The position numbers were made by a program, and so were the translations under genes. Below the pieces are notes generated by a model. The model made no database searches and was not told where the DNA came from. It saw only the letters and a list, made by a program, of their open reading frames with translations. A DNA stretch of 64,000 nt from Wagnerdoeblera sp046292685 (lineage in GTDB: Bacteria > Pseudomonadota > Alphaproteobacteria > Rhodobacterales > Rhodobacteraceae): NCBI RefSeq assembly GCF_046292685.1, contig NZ_JBKBQM010000001.1, forward strand, positions 62,001 through 126,000, given 5' to 3'. Shown piece after piece: positions 32,665 through 41,029 of this stretch; the first letter of the stretch is position 1; every line of letters starts with the position of its first letter.

Positions 32665-33666
32665 TCAGTCCCCGGCCAGGGCAAGCGCGGTGTCGATGGG
32701 CAGCAGCACCACCATGCGCCCGCCATCCTTCACGCGGCCCGCCGCCTCGCCCGCGGCAGCGCCGGTGCCGTAGAAGATGTCGGCCCGCTGCGCGCCCTTG
32801 ATGGCGGTGCCGGTATCCTGGGCCACCATCAGCCGGCGCAGGGGGTCGGGCCCGTCCTTTTCCACCCAGACCGGCGCGCCCAGCGGCACGAAGGCCGGAT
32901 CCACCGCGACCGAGCGCAAGGCAGTGACGCTGCGGCCCATCGCGCCGATGGGGCCCTTGTCGGGGGGCAGGTCGGGCAGCTTGCGGAAGAACACGAAAGA
33001 CGGGTTGTGCTGCAACAGGCGCTGGCCTTCGGCACCGTTGCGCCGCACCCAGGCCTTGATGCCTTGCGCCGACACGGCATGCGGCGCCATCGCCCCGCGC
33101 CGCACCAGTTCGGCGCCGACCGAACGGTAGGGGTGGTTGTTCTTGGCGGCAAAGCCCAGCCGGATCGTGCGGCCATCCTGCAGGCGGATGCGCCCCGACC
33201 CCTGCACCTGCAGGAAGAACACCTCGACCGGATCGTCGAGCCAGACCAGCTCCAGCCCCCGCCCGCGCAACAACCCGCGCTGCTCGATCGTGGCGCGGCT
33301 GTGCCAGAGGCCGGTGCCGTCGAACTCGGGCGGGCGGGCATAGACCGGCCAGGCAAAGCGGGGCGTGCGCACCGCCGAACCCTGCAACTCGGGCTCGTAA
33401 TAGCCGGTGAACAGCGCCGGCGGCTCGCCCACGACCACGGGGCGGAAGAACATCTCGAAAAAGGCGCGGGCATCGGCCACTTCGGCCGACAGCGCGCACA
33501 GCGGCCCCCATTCGGGGCCGCGCAGCTGGTCGCAGGTGTCGCGCCAGACGGCCAGTGCGGCGGCGTGGTCATCCTCGGCCCAGCCCGGCAGGTCGTCGAA
33601 ACGCAAGGGGCCGGCCCCGGCCGCGCCGGCCATCAGACCCAGCGCCAGGGCAAGCCCGCGCCACAT
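32665..33666 (-). CDS. mltA: Membrane-bound lytic murein transglycosylase A
   Basis: This 333-residue enzyme cleaves peptidoglycan to 1,6-anhydro products. It starts with a signal peptide (WRGLALALGLMAGAAGAG). The MltA barrel has FTGYYEPELQGS and FVFFRKLPD, and the C-terminal 3D domain carries VAQDTGTAIKGAQRADIF with the catalytic aspartate and GTG nearby. No lipobox cysteine is evident, so it may be periplasmic rather than lipid-anchored. Only one base separates its start from the stop of the TimA-like gene. Confidence 0.93.
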   Translation of the reverse strand: MWRGLALALGLMAGAAGAGPLRFDDLPGWAEDDHAAALAVWRDTCDQLRGPEWGPLCALSAEVADARAFFEMFFRPVVVGEPPALFTGYYEPELQGSAVRTPRFAWPVYARPPEFDGTGLWHSRATIEQRGLLRGRGLELVWLDDPVEVFFLQVQGSGRIRLQDGRTIRLGFAAKNNHPYRSVGAELVRRGAMAPHAVSAQGIKAWVRRNGAEGQRLLQHNPSFVFFRKLPDLPPDKGPIGAMGRSVTALRSVAVDPAFVPLGAPVWVEKDGPDPLRRLMVAQDTGTAIKGAQRADIFYGTGAAAGEAAGRVKDGGRMVVLLPIDTALALAGD

Positions 33667-33667
33667 G

Positions 33668-34330
33668 TCATTCGCCGGTGGCGACCAGTTGCCAGTTCGG
33701 GTCGTCGGCCCCCATGCGGCGGGCGAAGGTCCAGACGTCGCGCTGGCGCCGGATCTCGGTCGGGCTGCCCTCGACCACCTCGCCCATGCGGTTGCGGATC
33801 ACACTGGTCAGCTCGCCCACGAACCGCACGGTCAGCTCGGCCTCGCGGGTGTCGCGGTCGAAGGTGGCATCCTGCAAGGTCATCTCGCGCAGGCCGACGA
33901 ACTTGGCCTCGACGCTCAGACCCTCCCTCTCGCGCGCGTCCACCACGGCCTGAAAGCTTTCGTAGACCTCCTTGGACAGCAGCGGCACGATGTCGTCGAG
34001 CTTGCCTTGCTCGAACGCCATCAGGATCCATTCGTAGGCGCCGCGCGCCCCGCCCAGGAACTCGGTCACCGAAAAGCCCGGCTCGGCCAGCTTCATCGCC
34101 GCCAGCGCCTTGGCGGCAGGGCTGCCGTCGGGGACATGGTCGGTGATGTCGCGGTCCTGCCCGCCTTCGATCACCTCGAAGTCGCGCTTGCGGGCGGCCG
34201 GGGCGGGCCCTTCCAGCGGTTGCGCCGGGCGTTCGAAACCGTCGCGCGTGCCCAGCACGTTCTTCAGCTTGACGATCAGGAATACGGCGATCGCGGCCAG
34301 GACCAGCAGTTGGATCAGGGACGAGCTCAT
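33668..34330 (-). CDS. Tim44/TimA-family membrane adaptor
   Basis: This 220-residue protein has one N-terminal membrane helix (about 5-22), a low-complexity linker (about 40-70) and a Tim44-like domain (about 75-220) with FLGGARGAYEWILMAFEQGK and FARRMGADDPNWQLVATG. Mitochondrial Tim44 tethers Hsp70 at the import channel, and the bacterial version (TimA) is an inner-membrane protein of unsettled function. It is the first gene of a minus-strand run through mltA, smr and tspO, and lies downstream of a TTGACA element. Confidence 0.88.
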   Translation of the reverse strand: MSSSLIQLLVLAAIAVFLIVKLKNVLGTRDGFERPAQPLEGPAPAARKRDFEVIEGGQDRDITDHVPDGSPAAKALAAMKLAEPGFSVTEFLGGARGAYEWILMAFEQGKLDDIVPLLSKEVYESFQAVVDAREREGLSVEAKFVGLREMTLQDATFDRDTREAELTVRFVGELTSVIRNRMGEVVEGSPTEIRRQRDVWTFARRMGADDPNWQLVATGE

Positions 34331-34399
34331 GGGGCCTCGGGGTCAGGGGCCTGCCGGTGCCGACAGGGCGCATGGGGGGTTGGTTCTGCGAACCGTTGT

Positions 34400-34427
34400 C
34401 ACCTATGTATGTGCAGGGGGCTGTCAA
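34400..34427 (-). promoter_or_regulatory. Candidate sigma-70 promoter for the TimA-mltA-smr-tspO run
   Basis: On the minus strand a perfect TTGACA (34427-34422) is followed after 16 bp by TAGGTG (34405-34400). The -10 is poor, so the call rests on the -35 and on its place in the divergent gap before the TimA-like start. Confidence 0.3.
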
Positions 34428-34469
34428 GTCCACCTCAGCCGACCGACCCTTGCCCGAAAGGCGCTGCCC

Positions 34470-34982
34470 GTGCCGATCTTTCTTGCCCTGCTGCTGATCC
34501 CGCTGATCGAGATCGCGCTGTTCGTCACCATCGGCAGCCGCATCGGGCTGTGGCCCACGCTGGGGCTGGTGCTGCTGACGGCCACGCTGGGCACGCTGCT
34601 GGTGCGCCGCCAGGGGCTGGCCACGCTGCGCGAAGTGCAGCGGTCGCTGAACGGGCTGGCCGATCCGGCCGCGCCGCTGGCGCATGGCGCGATGATCCTG
34701 CTGGCGGGGTTTTTGCTGATCACCCCGGGGTTCTTCACCGACACGCTGGGGTTCCTGCTGCTGGTGCCGGCGGTGCGGGCGGCGCTGATGCGGCGGATCG
34801 CCGCGCGGGTGGTGGTGATGGGCGCCGCGATGGGCGGCACCGCGGGCGGCTTTGCGCCCGGCCCGCGCTGGCCCGAGGCCCGCGACGACGTGATCGACGG
34901 CGAGGCCACCGAGATCGACCCCGCCGCAAGGCCGCTGCCGCGCCAGCCGCCTTCGGGCTGGACCCGCCCGCCGCAAGGCTGA
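34470..34982 (+). CDS. fxsA: FxsA-family membrane protein
   Basis: This 170-residue protein has the FxsA pattern: PIFLALLLIPLIEIALFVTIG, then LLTATLGTLLVRRQG, and LAGFLLITPGFFTDTLGFLLLVP, followed by a polar tail. E. coli FxsA suppresses F exclusion of phage T7 when overexpressed. I chose the GTG at 34470 because it begins the conserved N-terminus and has AAAGG before it; no good ATG lies upstream in frame. It is divergent from the TimA-like gene. Confidence 0.88.
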   Translation: MPIFLALLLIPLIEIALFVTIGSRIGLWPTLGLVLLTATLGTLLVRRQGLATLREVQRSLNGLADPAAPLAHGAMILLAGFLLITPGFFTDTLGFLLLVPAVRAALMRRIAARVVVMGAAMGGTAGGFAPGPRWPEARDDVIDGEATEIDPAARPLPRQPPSGWTRPPQG

Positions 34983-35000
34983 CGCATCCCGGACCCCTGG

Positions 35001-35084
35001 TTCATTTTCTGTCCGGAAATATCCCACGGGGGGGCCGGTCGGCCTGCAGGGCCGACCGGCGCGGGGGGTGTGAAACCCCCCGCT
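35001..35084 (-). repeat. Dispersed intergenic palindromic repeat, copy C (tail 2)
   Basis: Read on the minus strand: a hairpin GCGGGGGGTTTCACACCCCC (35064-35083), a second hairpin around GGTCGGCCCTGCAGGCCGACC (35037-35057), then GTGGGATATTTCCGGACAGA and AAATGAA. The tail differs from copies A, B, E and G. It lies after fxsA and before the ffh promoter. Confidence 0.75.
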
Positions 35085-35110
35085 TGCGCCGCCGGCCGCG
35101 GGGGCACGGC

Positions 35111-35139
35111 TTGACTTCGGCGCCGCCGCGGCGTATCGG
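35111..35139 (+). promoter_or_regulatory. Candidate sigma-70 promoter of ffh
   Basis: TTGACT at 35111-35116 is followed after exactly 17 bp by TATCGG at 35134-35139. It predicts a leader of about 125 nt before the ffh ATG. Confidence 0.55.
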
Positions 35140-35270
35140 CGGTGCAATCCCGGAATGGCCGTGCCCTTCCGGTCCCTTGGCGCATGCCGGGATCGCCATC
35201 CACCAGCGCGTTGCGCCCGTGGGTGTCGCTGCCCATTGCGCCGCCCGTTTCGTGCCCGATGGAGGCCCCG

Positions 35271-36785
35271 ATGTTCGAGAACCTGTCCGAACGCCTTGGC
35301 AGCGTCTTCGACCGCCTGTCCAAGCAGGGGGCCTTGTCCGAAAACGACGTGGCAACCGCGCTGCGCGAGGTGCGCACCGCGCTGCTGGAGGCCGACGTGT
35401 CGCTGCCGGTGGCGCGCGATTTCGTCAAGGCGGTGCAGAAAAAGGCGACGGGACAAGCGGTTACCAAATCGGTGACCCCCGGCCAGCAGGTCATCAAGAT
35501 CGTCCATGACGAACTGGTGGCCATGCTTTCGGGCGACGGCCCGGCCGAACGGCTGAAGATCGACAACCCCCCCGCGCCGATCCTGATGGTGGGTCTGCAA
35601 GGCTCGGGCAAGACCACCACCTCGGGCAAGCTCGCGCGCCGGCTGAAGGAGCGCGAAGGCAAGAAGGTGCTGCTCGCCTCGCTCGACACGCAGCGCCCGG
35701 CGGCGATGGAACAGTTGCAGATCCTCGCAGCACAGGTCGGGGTGGATTTCCTGCCGATCGTCAAAGGCGAATCGGCGGTGCAGATCGCGCGGCGCGCCAG
35801 GCAGGCGGCCACGCTGGGCGGCTATGACGTCTATATCCTCGACACCGCGGGGCGGCTGCAGATCGACATCGCGCTGATGGAGGAGGTCGCGCAGGTGCGC
35901 GATGCCGTGGCCCCGCGCGAGACGCTGCTGGTCGTCGATGGTCTGACGGGCCAGGTCGCGGTGGAGGTGGCGCAGGAATTCGACGCCAAGGTCGGCATCA
36001 CCGGCGTGGTGCTGACCCGGATGGATGGCGACGGCCGCGGCGGTGCGGCGCTGAGCATGCGCGCCGTCACCGGCAAGCCGATCCGCTTTGTCGGCCTGGG
36101 CGAGAAATCCGACGCGCTGGAGGCTTTCGACGCCGAGCGCGTGGCGGGCCGCATCCTCGGGATGGGCGATATCGTCGCGCTGGTGGAAAAGGCGCGCGAG
36201 ACCTTCGAGGCCGAACAGGCCGAACGCATGGCCAGGCGCTTTGCCAAGGGTCTGTTCAACCTGAACGACATGAAGCTGCAGCTGGAACAGATGCTGAAGA
36301 TGGGCGGCATGCAAAGCCTGATGGGCATGATGCCGGGCATGGGCAAGGCGGCGAAGGCGGCCGAGGAGGCGGGCTTCGACGACCGCATGCTGCGCCGGCA
36401 GATCGCGCTGATCCAGTCGATGACCAAAAAGGAACGCGCCAACCCCGACCTGCTGAATGCCAGCCGGAAGAAACGCATCGCCGCCGGCGCCGGGCTGGAT
36501 GTGGCCGACCTGAACCGCCTGCTGAAGATGCACCGCCAGATGGCGGACATGATGAAGAAGATGGGCAAGGGCGGCATGGTCAAGGCCGCCATCAAGCAGA
36601 TGATGGGCAAGGGCGGCATGCCCGACCCCGGCAAGATGACCCCCGACCAGCTGGCCGAACTGGGCCGCGGCATGAGCGAGGGGATGAAGCTGCCGGGTCT
36701 GGGCGGCGGCGGCCTGGGCGGGGGTCTGGGCGGACTGAAGCTGCCGGGCGGGCTGTCGGGCCTTGGCCTCGGGCGCAAGAAATGA
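35271..36785 (+). CDS. ffh: Signal recognition particle GTPase Ffh
   Basis: This 504-residue SRP54 protein binds signal sequences and delivers ribosomes to FtsY. The N domain is 1-90, and the G domain carries GLQGSGKTT at 108-116, DTAGRLQ, TRMDGDGRGGAAL and GLGEKSDALEAF. The methionine-rich M domain follows from about 330, with a glycine/leucine-rich tail (LGGGGLGGGLGGLKLPGGL region) longer than in E. coli. The ATG at 35271 has GGAGG upstream. It heads a run ffh, GNAT, chorismate mutase, rpsP, rimM common in Rhodobacterales. Confidence 0.97.
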   Translation: MFENLSERLGSVFDRLSKQGALSENDVATALREVRTALLEADVSLPVARDFVKAVQKKATGQAVTKSVTPGQQVIKIVHDELVAMLSGDGPAERLKIDNPPAPILMVGLQGSGKTTTSGKLARRLKEREGKKVLLASLDTQRPAAMEQLQILAAQVGVDFLPIVKGESAVQIARRARQAATLGGYDVYILDTAGRLQIDIALMEEVAQVRDAVAPRETLLVVDGLTGQVAVEVAQEFDAKVGITGVVLTRMDGDGRGGAALSMRAVTGKPIRFVGLGEKSDALEAFDAERVAGRILGMGDIVALVEKARETFEAEQAERMARRFAKGLFNLNDMKLQLEQMLKMGGMQSLMGMMPGMGKAAKAAEEAGFDDRMLRRQIALIQSMTKKERANPDLLNASRKKRIAAGAGLDVADLNRLLKMHRQMADMMKKMGKGGMVKAAIKQMMGKGGMPDPGKMTPDQLAELGRGMSEGMKLPGLGGGGLGGGLGGLKLPGGLSGLGLGRKK

Positions 36786-37351
36786 ACGCAGGCACGCATC
36801 CGCGGCTGGTCGGCACCCCGGTTCCGGAAACCGAACGGCTGCGGCTGCGCGCGCCGGTGGCCGCGGATTTCGAGCCCTATGCGGCCTTTGCGGCCTCGTC
36901 CCGGGCGGCCTTCGTGGGCGGCGGGGTGGGGCGCAACCTGGCCTGGCGGGGGTTCTGCCACCTGACCGGGCACTGGGTGCATCGCGACTACGGGGTGTTC
37001 GTGTTCTGCGACAAGGCCACCGATGCGCCGCTGGGCACCACGGGGCCGTTCTACCCCGAAGGCTGGCCCGAACCGGAAATCGCCTGGAGCGTCTGGCACC
37101 CGGGCGCCGAAGGCAAGGGCCTGGCGCACGAGGCGGCGCGCGCGGCGCGGGCCTGGGCTTATGACGTTCTGGGCTGGACCACGGCGATCAGCCTGATCGA
37201 CCCGCACAACACCCGCAGCGCCGCGCTGGCGCGGCGGATGGGCTGCGTGCGGGACGGAACCTTTGTTCACGAACAATACGGCGCCACCGACATCTGGCGC
37301 CACCCCGCGGCCGCGGCCCTGGCCGACGGCGGAATGGAGGCTTGCGCATGA
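36782..37351 (+). CDS. GNAT-family N-acetyltransferase
   Basis: This 189-residue enzyme resembles RimJ/RimL-type acetyltransferases. It has the ETERLRLRAP start, the ISLIDPHNTRSAALARRMG helix-strand motif, and the acetyl-CoA loop region around HPGAEGKGLAHEAA. The substrate is unknown; candidates include ribosomal proteins or small amines. It overlaps the ffh stop and the next start by 4 bp each, so it is co-translated with its neighbours. Confidence 0.9.
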   Translation: MNAGTHPRLVGTPVPETERLRLRAPVAADFEPYAAFAASSRAAFVGGGVGRNLAWRGFCHLTGHWVHRDYGVFVFCDKATDAPLGTTGPFYPEGWPEPEIAWSVWHPGAEGKGLAHEAARAARAWAYDVLGWTTAISLIDPHNTRSAALARRMGCVRDGTFVHEQYGATDIWRHPAAAALADGGMEACA

Positions 37352-37662
37352 CCCCGGACACCCCGACGACCGACGCCTCCATCCGCGCCGCCGCCCTGCT
37401 GCGCGAGCATCGCGCCAGCATCGACCGTCTGGATGCCATCCTGGTCTATACGCTGGCCGAGCGGTTCAAGCACACCCAGGCCGTGGGCCGGCTGAAGGCC
37501 GAGCACGCCTTGCCCCCCAGCGACCCCGCGCGCGAGGCGCGGCAGATCGAACGTCTGGAGCGGCTTTCGCAGGAAGCCGACCTGGACCCCGAATTCGCCC
37601 GGAAGTTCCTGGCGTTCATCATCTCGGAAGTCATCCGGCATCACGAGAAACTGCAGAAGTAA
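37348..37662 (+). CDS. Chorismate mutase, AroQ class
   Basis: This 104-residue all-helical protein converts chorismate to prephenate for Phe and Tyr synthesis. The AroQ pattern is LREHRASIDRLDAILVYTLAERFKHTQAVGRLK (residues about 19-51; the R, D and K residues line the active site) and the C-terminal FLAFIISEVIRHHEKLQ helix. I chose the ATG at 37348, coupled to the GNAT stop with GGAGG before it. An alternative TTG two codons upstream is weaker. It ends 39 bp before rpsP. Confidence 0.9.
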   Translation: MTPDTPTTDASIRAAALLREHRASIDRLDAILVYTLAERFKHTQAVGRLKAEHALPPSDPAREARQIERLERLSQEADLDPEFARKFLAFIISEVIRHHEKLQK

Positions 37663-37701
37663 GCCGGAGTTCCGGCCCCTGAAAACCCAAGGAGAAGACC
37701 C

Positions 37702-38049
37702 ATGTCCATGAAGATCCGTCTGGCCCGCGGCGGCAGCAAGAAGCGCCCGCACTATGCCATCGTCGCCGCCGACAGCCGCATGCCGCGCGACGGCCGTTTC
37801 CTGGAAAAGCTGGGGGTCTATGACCCGCTGCTGGCCAAGGACAACGAGAACCGCGTCAAGATGGACGTCGAGCGCGTGCAGCACTGGCTGAACCTCGGCG
37901 CCCAGCCGACCGACCGCGTCGCGCGGTTCCTGGAAGCCGCCGGCCTGCGCGCCAAGACCGAGCGCAACAACCCCAAGGCCGCCGTGCCGGGCAAGAAGGC
38001 CCAGGCCCGCGCTGCCGAAAAGGCCAAGAAGGCCGCCGCCGCGGAATGA
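37702..38049 (+). CDS. rpsP: Ribosomal protein bS16
   Basis: This 115-residue small-subunit protein has the bS16 signature MKIRLARGGSKKRPHYAIV and ends in a basic, alanine- and lysine-rich tail. An AAGGAGA site precedes the ATG; the ATG two codons later is an alternative. A GC hairpin lies between it and rimM. In most bacteria trmD and rplS follow rimM, but here they are 15 kb away on the other strand. Confidence 0.97.
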   Translation: MSMKIRLARGGSKKRPHYAIVAADSRMPRDGRFLEKLGVYDPLLAKDNENRVKMDVERVQHWLNLGAQPTDRVARFLEAAGLRAKTERNNPKAAVPGKKAQARAAEKAKKAAAAE

Positions 38050-38058
38050 TCCGCCGCA

Positions 38059-38087
38059 GGCCCGCCCGGCACCGGGCGGGCCGTTTC
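38059..38087 (+). terminator. Hairpin between rpsP and rimM
   Basis: GGCCCGCCCG and CGGGCGGGCC form a 10-bp stem with a 4-base loop, followed by GTTTCCCC. The short T-run suggests partial termination that would lower rimM relative to rpsP. Confidence 0.5.
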
Positions 38088-38110
38088 CCCTTGCGCCCCG
38101 GAATCGGACC

Positions 38111-38611
38111 ATGACCGAACGTGTCTGCGTCGGCGCCATTGCGGGCGCCTTCGGCGTGAAAGGCGAGGTGCGGCTGAAAAGCTTTACCGCCGACCCCACC
38201 GCCATCGCCGGCTATGCGCCGCTGTTCACCGAAGACGGCAAACGCAGCTTCGGCGTCACGCTGACCGGCGTGATTCCGAACGGGCTTTCGGCCCGGCTGA
38301 CGGGCGTGCGCAGCCGCGAGGAGGCCGAGGCGCTGAAAGGCACGCAGCTGTTTGCCGACCGCGCCCGCCTGCCTGCGCTGGAGGACGACGAATTCTATCA
38401 TGCCGACCTGATCGGCCTGAGCGTGCGCGACGCCGGCGGCACCGAGCTGGGCCGCGTGGTGTCGGTGCAGAACCACGGCGCCGGCGACATGATCGAGGTG
38501 ATGGGGCCGGGCATGAAGCAATCGCTGATGCTGCCCTTTACCCGCGCCGTCGTGCCGACGGTGGATCTTGCCGGGCGCCGCCTGGTGGTGGACCTGCCCG
38601 AGGAAATCTGA
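38111..38611 (+). CDS. rimM: Ribosome maturation factor RimM
   Basis: This 166-residue factor assists 30S head assembly through uS19. The RimM domain is 3-85 (CVGAIAGAFGVKGEVRLK), and the PRC-barrel is 90-165 (DDEFYHADLIGLSV, then LMLPFTRAVVPTVDLAG). The ATG at 38111 is clear. It lies 61 bp after rpsP. Its usual neighbour trmD is missing here; the next gene, dinB, is convergent. Confidence 0.96.
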   Translation: MTERVCVGAIAGAFGVKGEVRLKSFTADPTAIAGYAPLFTEDGKRSFGVTLTGVIPNGLSARLTGVRSREEAEALKGTQLFADRARLPALEDDEFYHADLIGLSVRDAGGTELGRVVSVQNHGAGDMIEVMGPGMKQSLMLPFTRAVVPTVDLAGRRLVVDLPEEI

Positions 38612-38665
38612 GCCCCTGCCCTGCCCCGACCGGCGCCGCAGCCTGCGCGCCAAAGGCAGCAGGGA

Positions 38666-39922
38666 TCAGCGCAGCGCGCGGCCCTTGATGATGGCGTCGG
38701 CGCCGAAGCGGGCGCGGATGCGGTCGGCCGCGCGTTCGGCGGCGGCGCGCTTGCCGGCGCCGGGGTCCAGCAGGTCGCCCGCCGGGTCGTGCCCGCTGGC
38801 CGGCGACAGGTCGGAAAGCCCCACCCCGATCAGCCGGAATGGCGCCTGCGGCTGTGCGGCCGCCAGCAGGGGTTCGGCCGCGCGCCAGATCGCATCGGCC
38901 AGTTGCGCCGGTTCGGCCAGCGCGCGGCGGCGGGTCAGGATGCGGTGGTCGGCCTGCTTGAGCTTGAGCGTGACGGTGCGGCCTTGCAGCCCGCGGGCCT
39001 TGGCGCGGTCGGCCACCTGTTCGGCCAGCCGCCACAGGTGGCCTTGCAGCAGGTCGGCATCCGACAGGTCGGCGTCGAAGGTGGTTTCGCGGGAAATCGA
39101 CTTGGGCTGATCGTGCGGGGAAACCGGGCGGTCGTCCTGCCCGCGCGCCAGATGCCAAAGCCGCGCGCCCGAGGCGCCGAAGCGGGCGGCGAGGTCGGCC
39201 TTGTCCCAGGCGCGCAGGTCGGCCAGGCGGCGGATGCCGGCGCGTTCCAGCGCCTCTTGCGTGGCCAGGCCCACCCCCCACAGAAAGCGCACCGGCTTGT
39301 CGGCCAGAAAGGCCTCGGTCCCGGCGCGGCCGATCACCGAAAAGCCGCGCGGCTTGTCGAGGTCGGAGGCGATCTTGGCCAGGAACTTGTTGTGCGACAG
39401 CCCGACCGACAGCGAAATCCCCAGATCGGTTTCCACCCCGCGCGCCAGCCGCGCCAGCAGCACCGCCGGCGGTGCCCCGTGCAGCCGCTGCGTGCCCGTC
39501 AGGTCGAGGAACGCCTCGTCGAGGCTGAGGGGTTCCACCGCCGGGGTCAGCGCCTGCATCCGGTCGCGGATGGCGCGGCTGACCTCGGCATAAAGCGCCA
39601 TGCGCGGCTTGACGACCACGGCCTGCGGGCAGCGGCGCAGCGCCTCGAACATCGGCATGGCGGAGCGCACGCCGTGGATGCGCGCGATGTAGCAGCAGGT
39701 GGAGACCACACCGCGCGTGCCGCCGCCGACGATCACCGGCTGGTCGCGCAAGGCGGGGTTTTCGCGCTTTTCCACGCTGGCATAGAAGGCGTCGCAATCG
39801 ACATGGGCGATGGCCAGGTCGAACAGCTCGGCATCGGCCAGCACCCGCGGGCTGCGGCACGACGGGCAGCGCGGCGCCGGCGCGGCAAGGGGGGCAAGAC
39901 AATCGCGGCAGAAGGCGGGCAT
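38666..39922 (-). CDS. dinB: DNA polymerase IV (Y-family) with N-terminal zinc ribbon
   Basis: This 418-residue translesion polymerase has the Y-family motifs IAHVDCDAFYASVEKREN (catalytic aspartates), YAEVSRAI and LSLDEAFLDLTG, then the little-finger domain (about 280-385). Before the polymerase core there is a CxxC...CxxC zinc ribbon (CRDCLAPL, then CPSC), a feature seen in Rhodobacterales DinB. I chose the ATG at 39922, where the zinc ribbon begins. It converges on rimM and precedes a tRNA-Lys gene. Confidence 0.94.
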   Translation of the reverse strand: MPAFCRDCLAPLAAPAPRCPSCRSPRVLADAELFDLAIAHVDCDAFYASVEKRENPALRDQPVIVGGGTRGVVSTCCYIARIHGVRSAMPMFEALRRCPQAVVVKPRMALYAEVSRAIRDRMQALTPAVEPLSLDEAFLDLTGTQRLHGAPPAVLLARLARGVETDLGISLSVGLSHNKFLAKIASDLDKPRGFSVIGRAGTEAFLADKPVRFLWGVGLATQEALERAGIRRLADLRAWDKADLAARFGASGARLWHLARGQDDRPVSPHDQPKSISRETTFDADLSDADLLQGHLWRLAEQVADRAKARGLQGRTVTLKLKQADHRILTRRRALAEPAQLADAIWRAAEPLLAAAQPQAPFRLIGVGLSDLSPASGHDPAGDLLDPGAGKRAAAERAADRIRARFGADAIIKGRALR

Positions 39923-39987
39923 GATGGGCACAGGATGCGCCTTTGGCCCGCCGCGGTCCACGGGGGGCGCGCCGGGGCGAGGGGAAA

Positions 39988-40020
39988 TTCGAAAGGCCCG
40001 GGCATTGCTGCCCGGGCCCT
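39988..40020 (-). terminator. Intrinsic terminator of tRNA-Lys
   Basis: On the minus strand GGCCCGGGCA and TGCCCGGGCC form a 10-bp stem with a GCAA loop, followed by TTTCGAATTT. It lies 7 bp past the tRNA CCA end. Confidence 0.8.
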
Positions 40021-40026
40021 TGGAAG

Positions 40027-40103
40027 TGGTGAGCCCGATAGGACTCGAACCTATGACCTACTGATTAAAAGTCAGCCGCTCTAACCAACTGAGCTACGGG
40101 CCC
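40027..40103 (-). tRNA. tRNA-Lys (anticodon TTT), CCA encoded
   Basis: The 77-nt gene folds as a standard cloverleaf. The acceptor arm GGGCCCG pairs with CGGGCTC (one G-T pair), the D-loop reads TAGCTCAGTTGGT, the anticodon stem-loop CTGACTTTTAATCAG carries TTT, and the T-arm holds GTTCGAGTC. It is transcribed by its own promoter. Confidence 0.97.
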
Positions 40104-40115
40104 TCACCGAGGCGC

Positions 40116-40144
40116 TTCCTATGCGGAGTGCGCCGGGGGGTCAA
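40116..40144 (-). promoter_or_regulatory. Promoter of tRNA-Lys
   Basis: On the minus strand TTGACC (40144-40139) and TAGGAA (40121-40116) are 17 bp apart, ending 12 bp before the tRNA 5' end. Confidence 0.6.
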
Positions 40145-40210
40145 GGGCCTGCCTTGGAAAAATGCACCGGGCACTGGCGAAAAAATCCGGGCAGGCGTAT
40201 ATGCCCCGGC

Positions 40211-41029
40211 ATGGAAACGCATGCCGCCGCAGAGCCTGTCCGGTTTCTCAAGATGCACGGGCTGGGCAACGATTTCGTCGTGATCGACCGCCGCAAGGGC
40301 GGGGCGCCGGTGACGGCGGCGCTGGCGCGTGCGCTGGGCGACCGGCACCGGGGTGTGGGATTCGATCAGCTGGCCGAGGTGGTGGCCGATGATGCCGCCG
40401 ATGCGGGGCTGGTGTTCTGGAACGCCGATGGCAGCCAGGCGGGCGCCTGCGGCAACGCCACGCGCTGCGTCGCGCGGCTGCTGATGGACGAAACCGGCAA
40501 GGCCGAGGTCACCATCCGCACCGTGCGCGGGGTGTTGCGCGCGGTGGATGCAGGCGGCGGGCTGACGGCGGTGAACATGGGCCCGCCCTTGCTGGAGGCG
40601 CCTGCGATCCCGCTGGCCCCCGGCGCCGACCCTGCACACCTGCCCTTGCCGGGCGATCCCATCGCGGTGGGCATGGGCAACCCGCATTGCGTGCTGTTCG
40701 TGGCGGATGCCGAATCGGTGGACGTGGCCCGCGAGGGCGCCGCACTGGAACGCCACCCGCTGTTCCCCGAAGGCACGAATGTGGAATTCGCCAGCCTGAC
40801 CGCCCCCGACCGGCTGCGGATGCGGGTGTGGGAACGCGGCACGGGCATCACGCTGGCCTGCGGGTCGGGCACCTGCGCCACGGCGGTGGCCGCGCATCTG
40901 CGCGGGCTGACGGGGCGGCGCGTGACCGTGGATGTCGATGGCGGCACGCTGGACATCGACTGGCGCGACGATGGGGTCTGGATGACCGGGCCCACCGCGC
41001 TGGTGTTCCGGGGCGAGCTGGCGGCATGA
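40211..41029 (+). CDS. dapF: Diaminopimelate epimerase
   Basis: This 272-residue enzyme makes meso-diaminopimelate for lysine and peptidoglycan. The two proton-exchanging cysteines are C80 in GACGNATRC and C217 in ACGSGTC. The N-terminus has KMHGLGNDFVVID. The start chosen is the ATG at 40211. No ribosome site is visible, and a TATATG box lies 7 bp upstream, so the message may be leaderless. Its stop overlaps the mtaB start by 4 bp. Confidence 0.96.
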   Translation: METHAAAEPVRFLKMHGLGNDFVVIDRRKGGAPVTAALARALGDRHRGVGFDQLAEVVADDAADAGLVFWNADGSQAGACGNATRCVARLLMDETGKAEVTIRTVRGVLRAVDAGGGLTAVNMGPPLLEAPAIPLAPGADPAHLPLPGDPIAVGMGNPHCVLFVADAESVDVAREGAALERHPLFPEGTNVEFASLTAPDRLRMRVWERGTGITLACGSGTCATAVAAHLRGLTGRRVTVDVDGGTLDIDWRDDGVWMTGPTALVFRGELAA

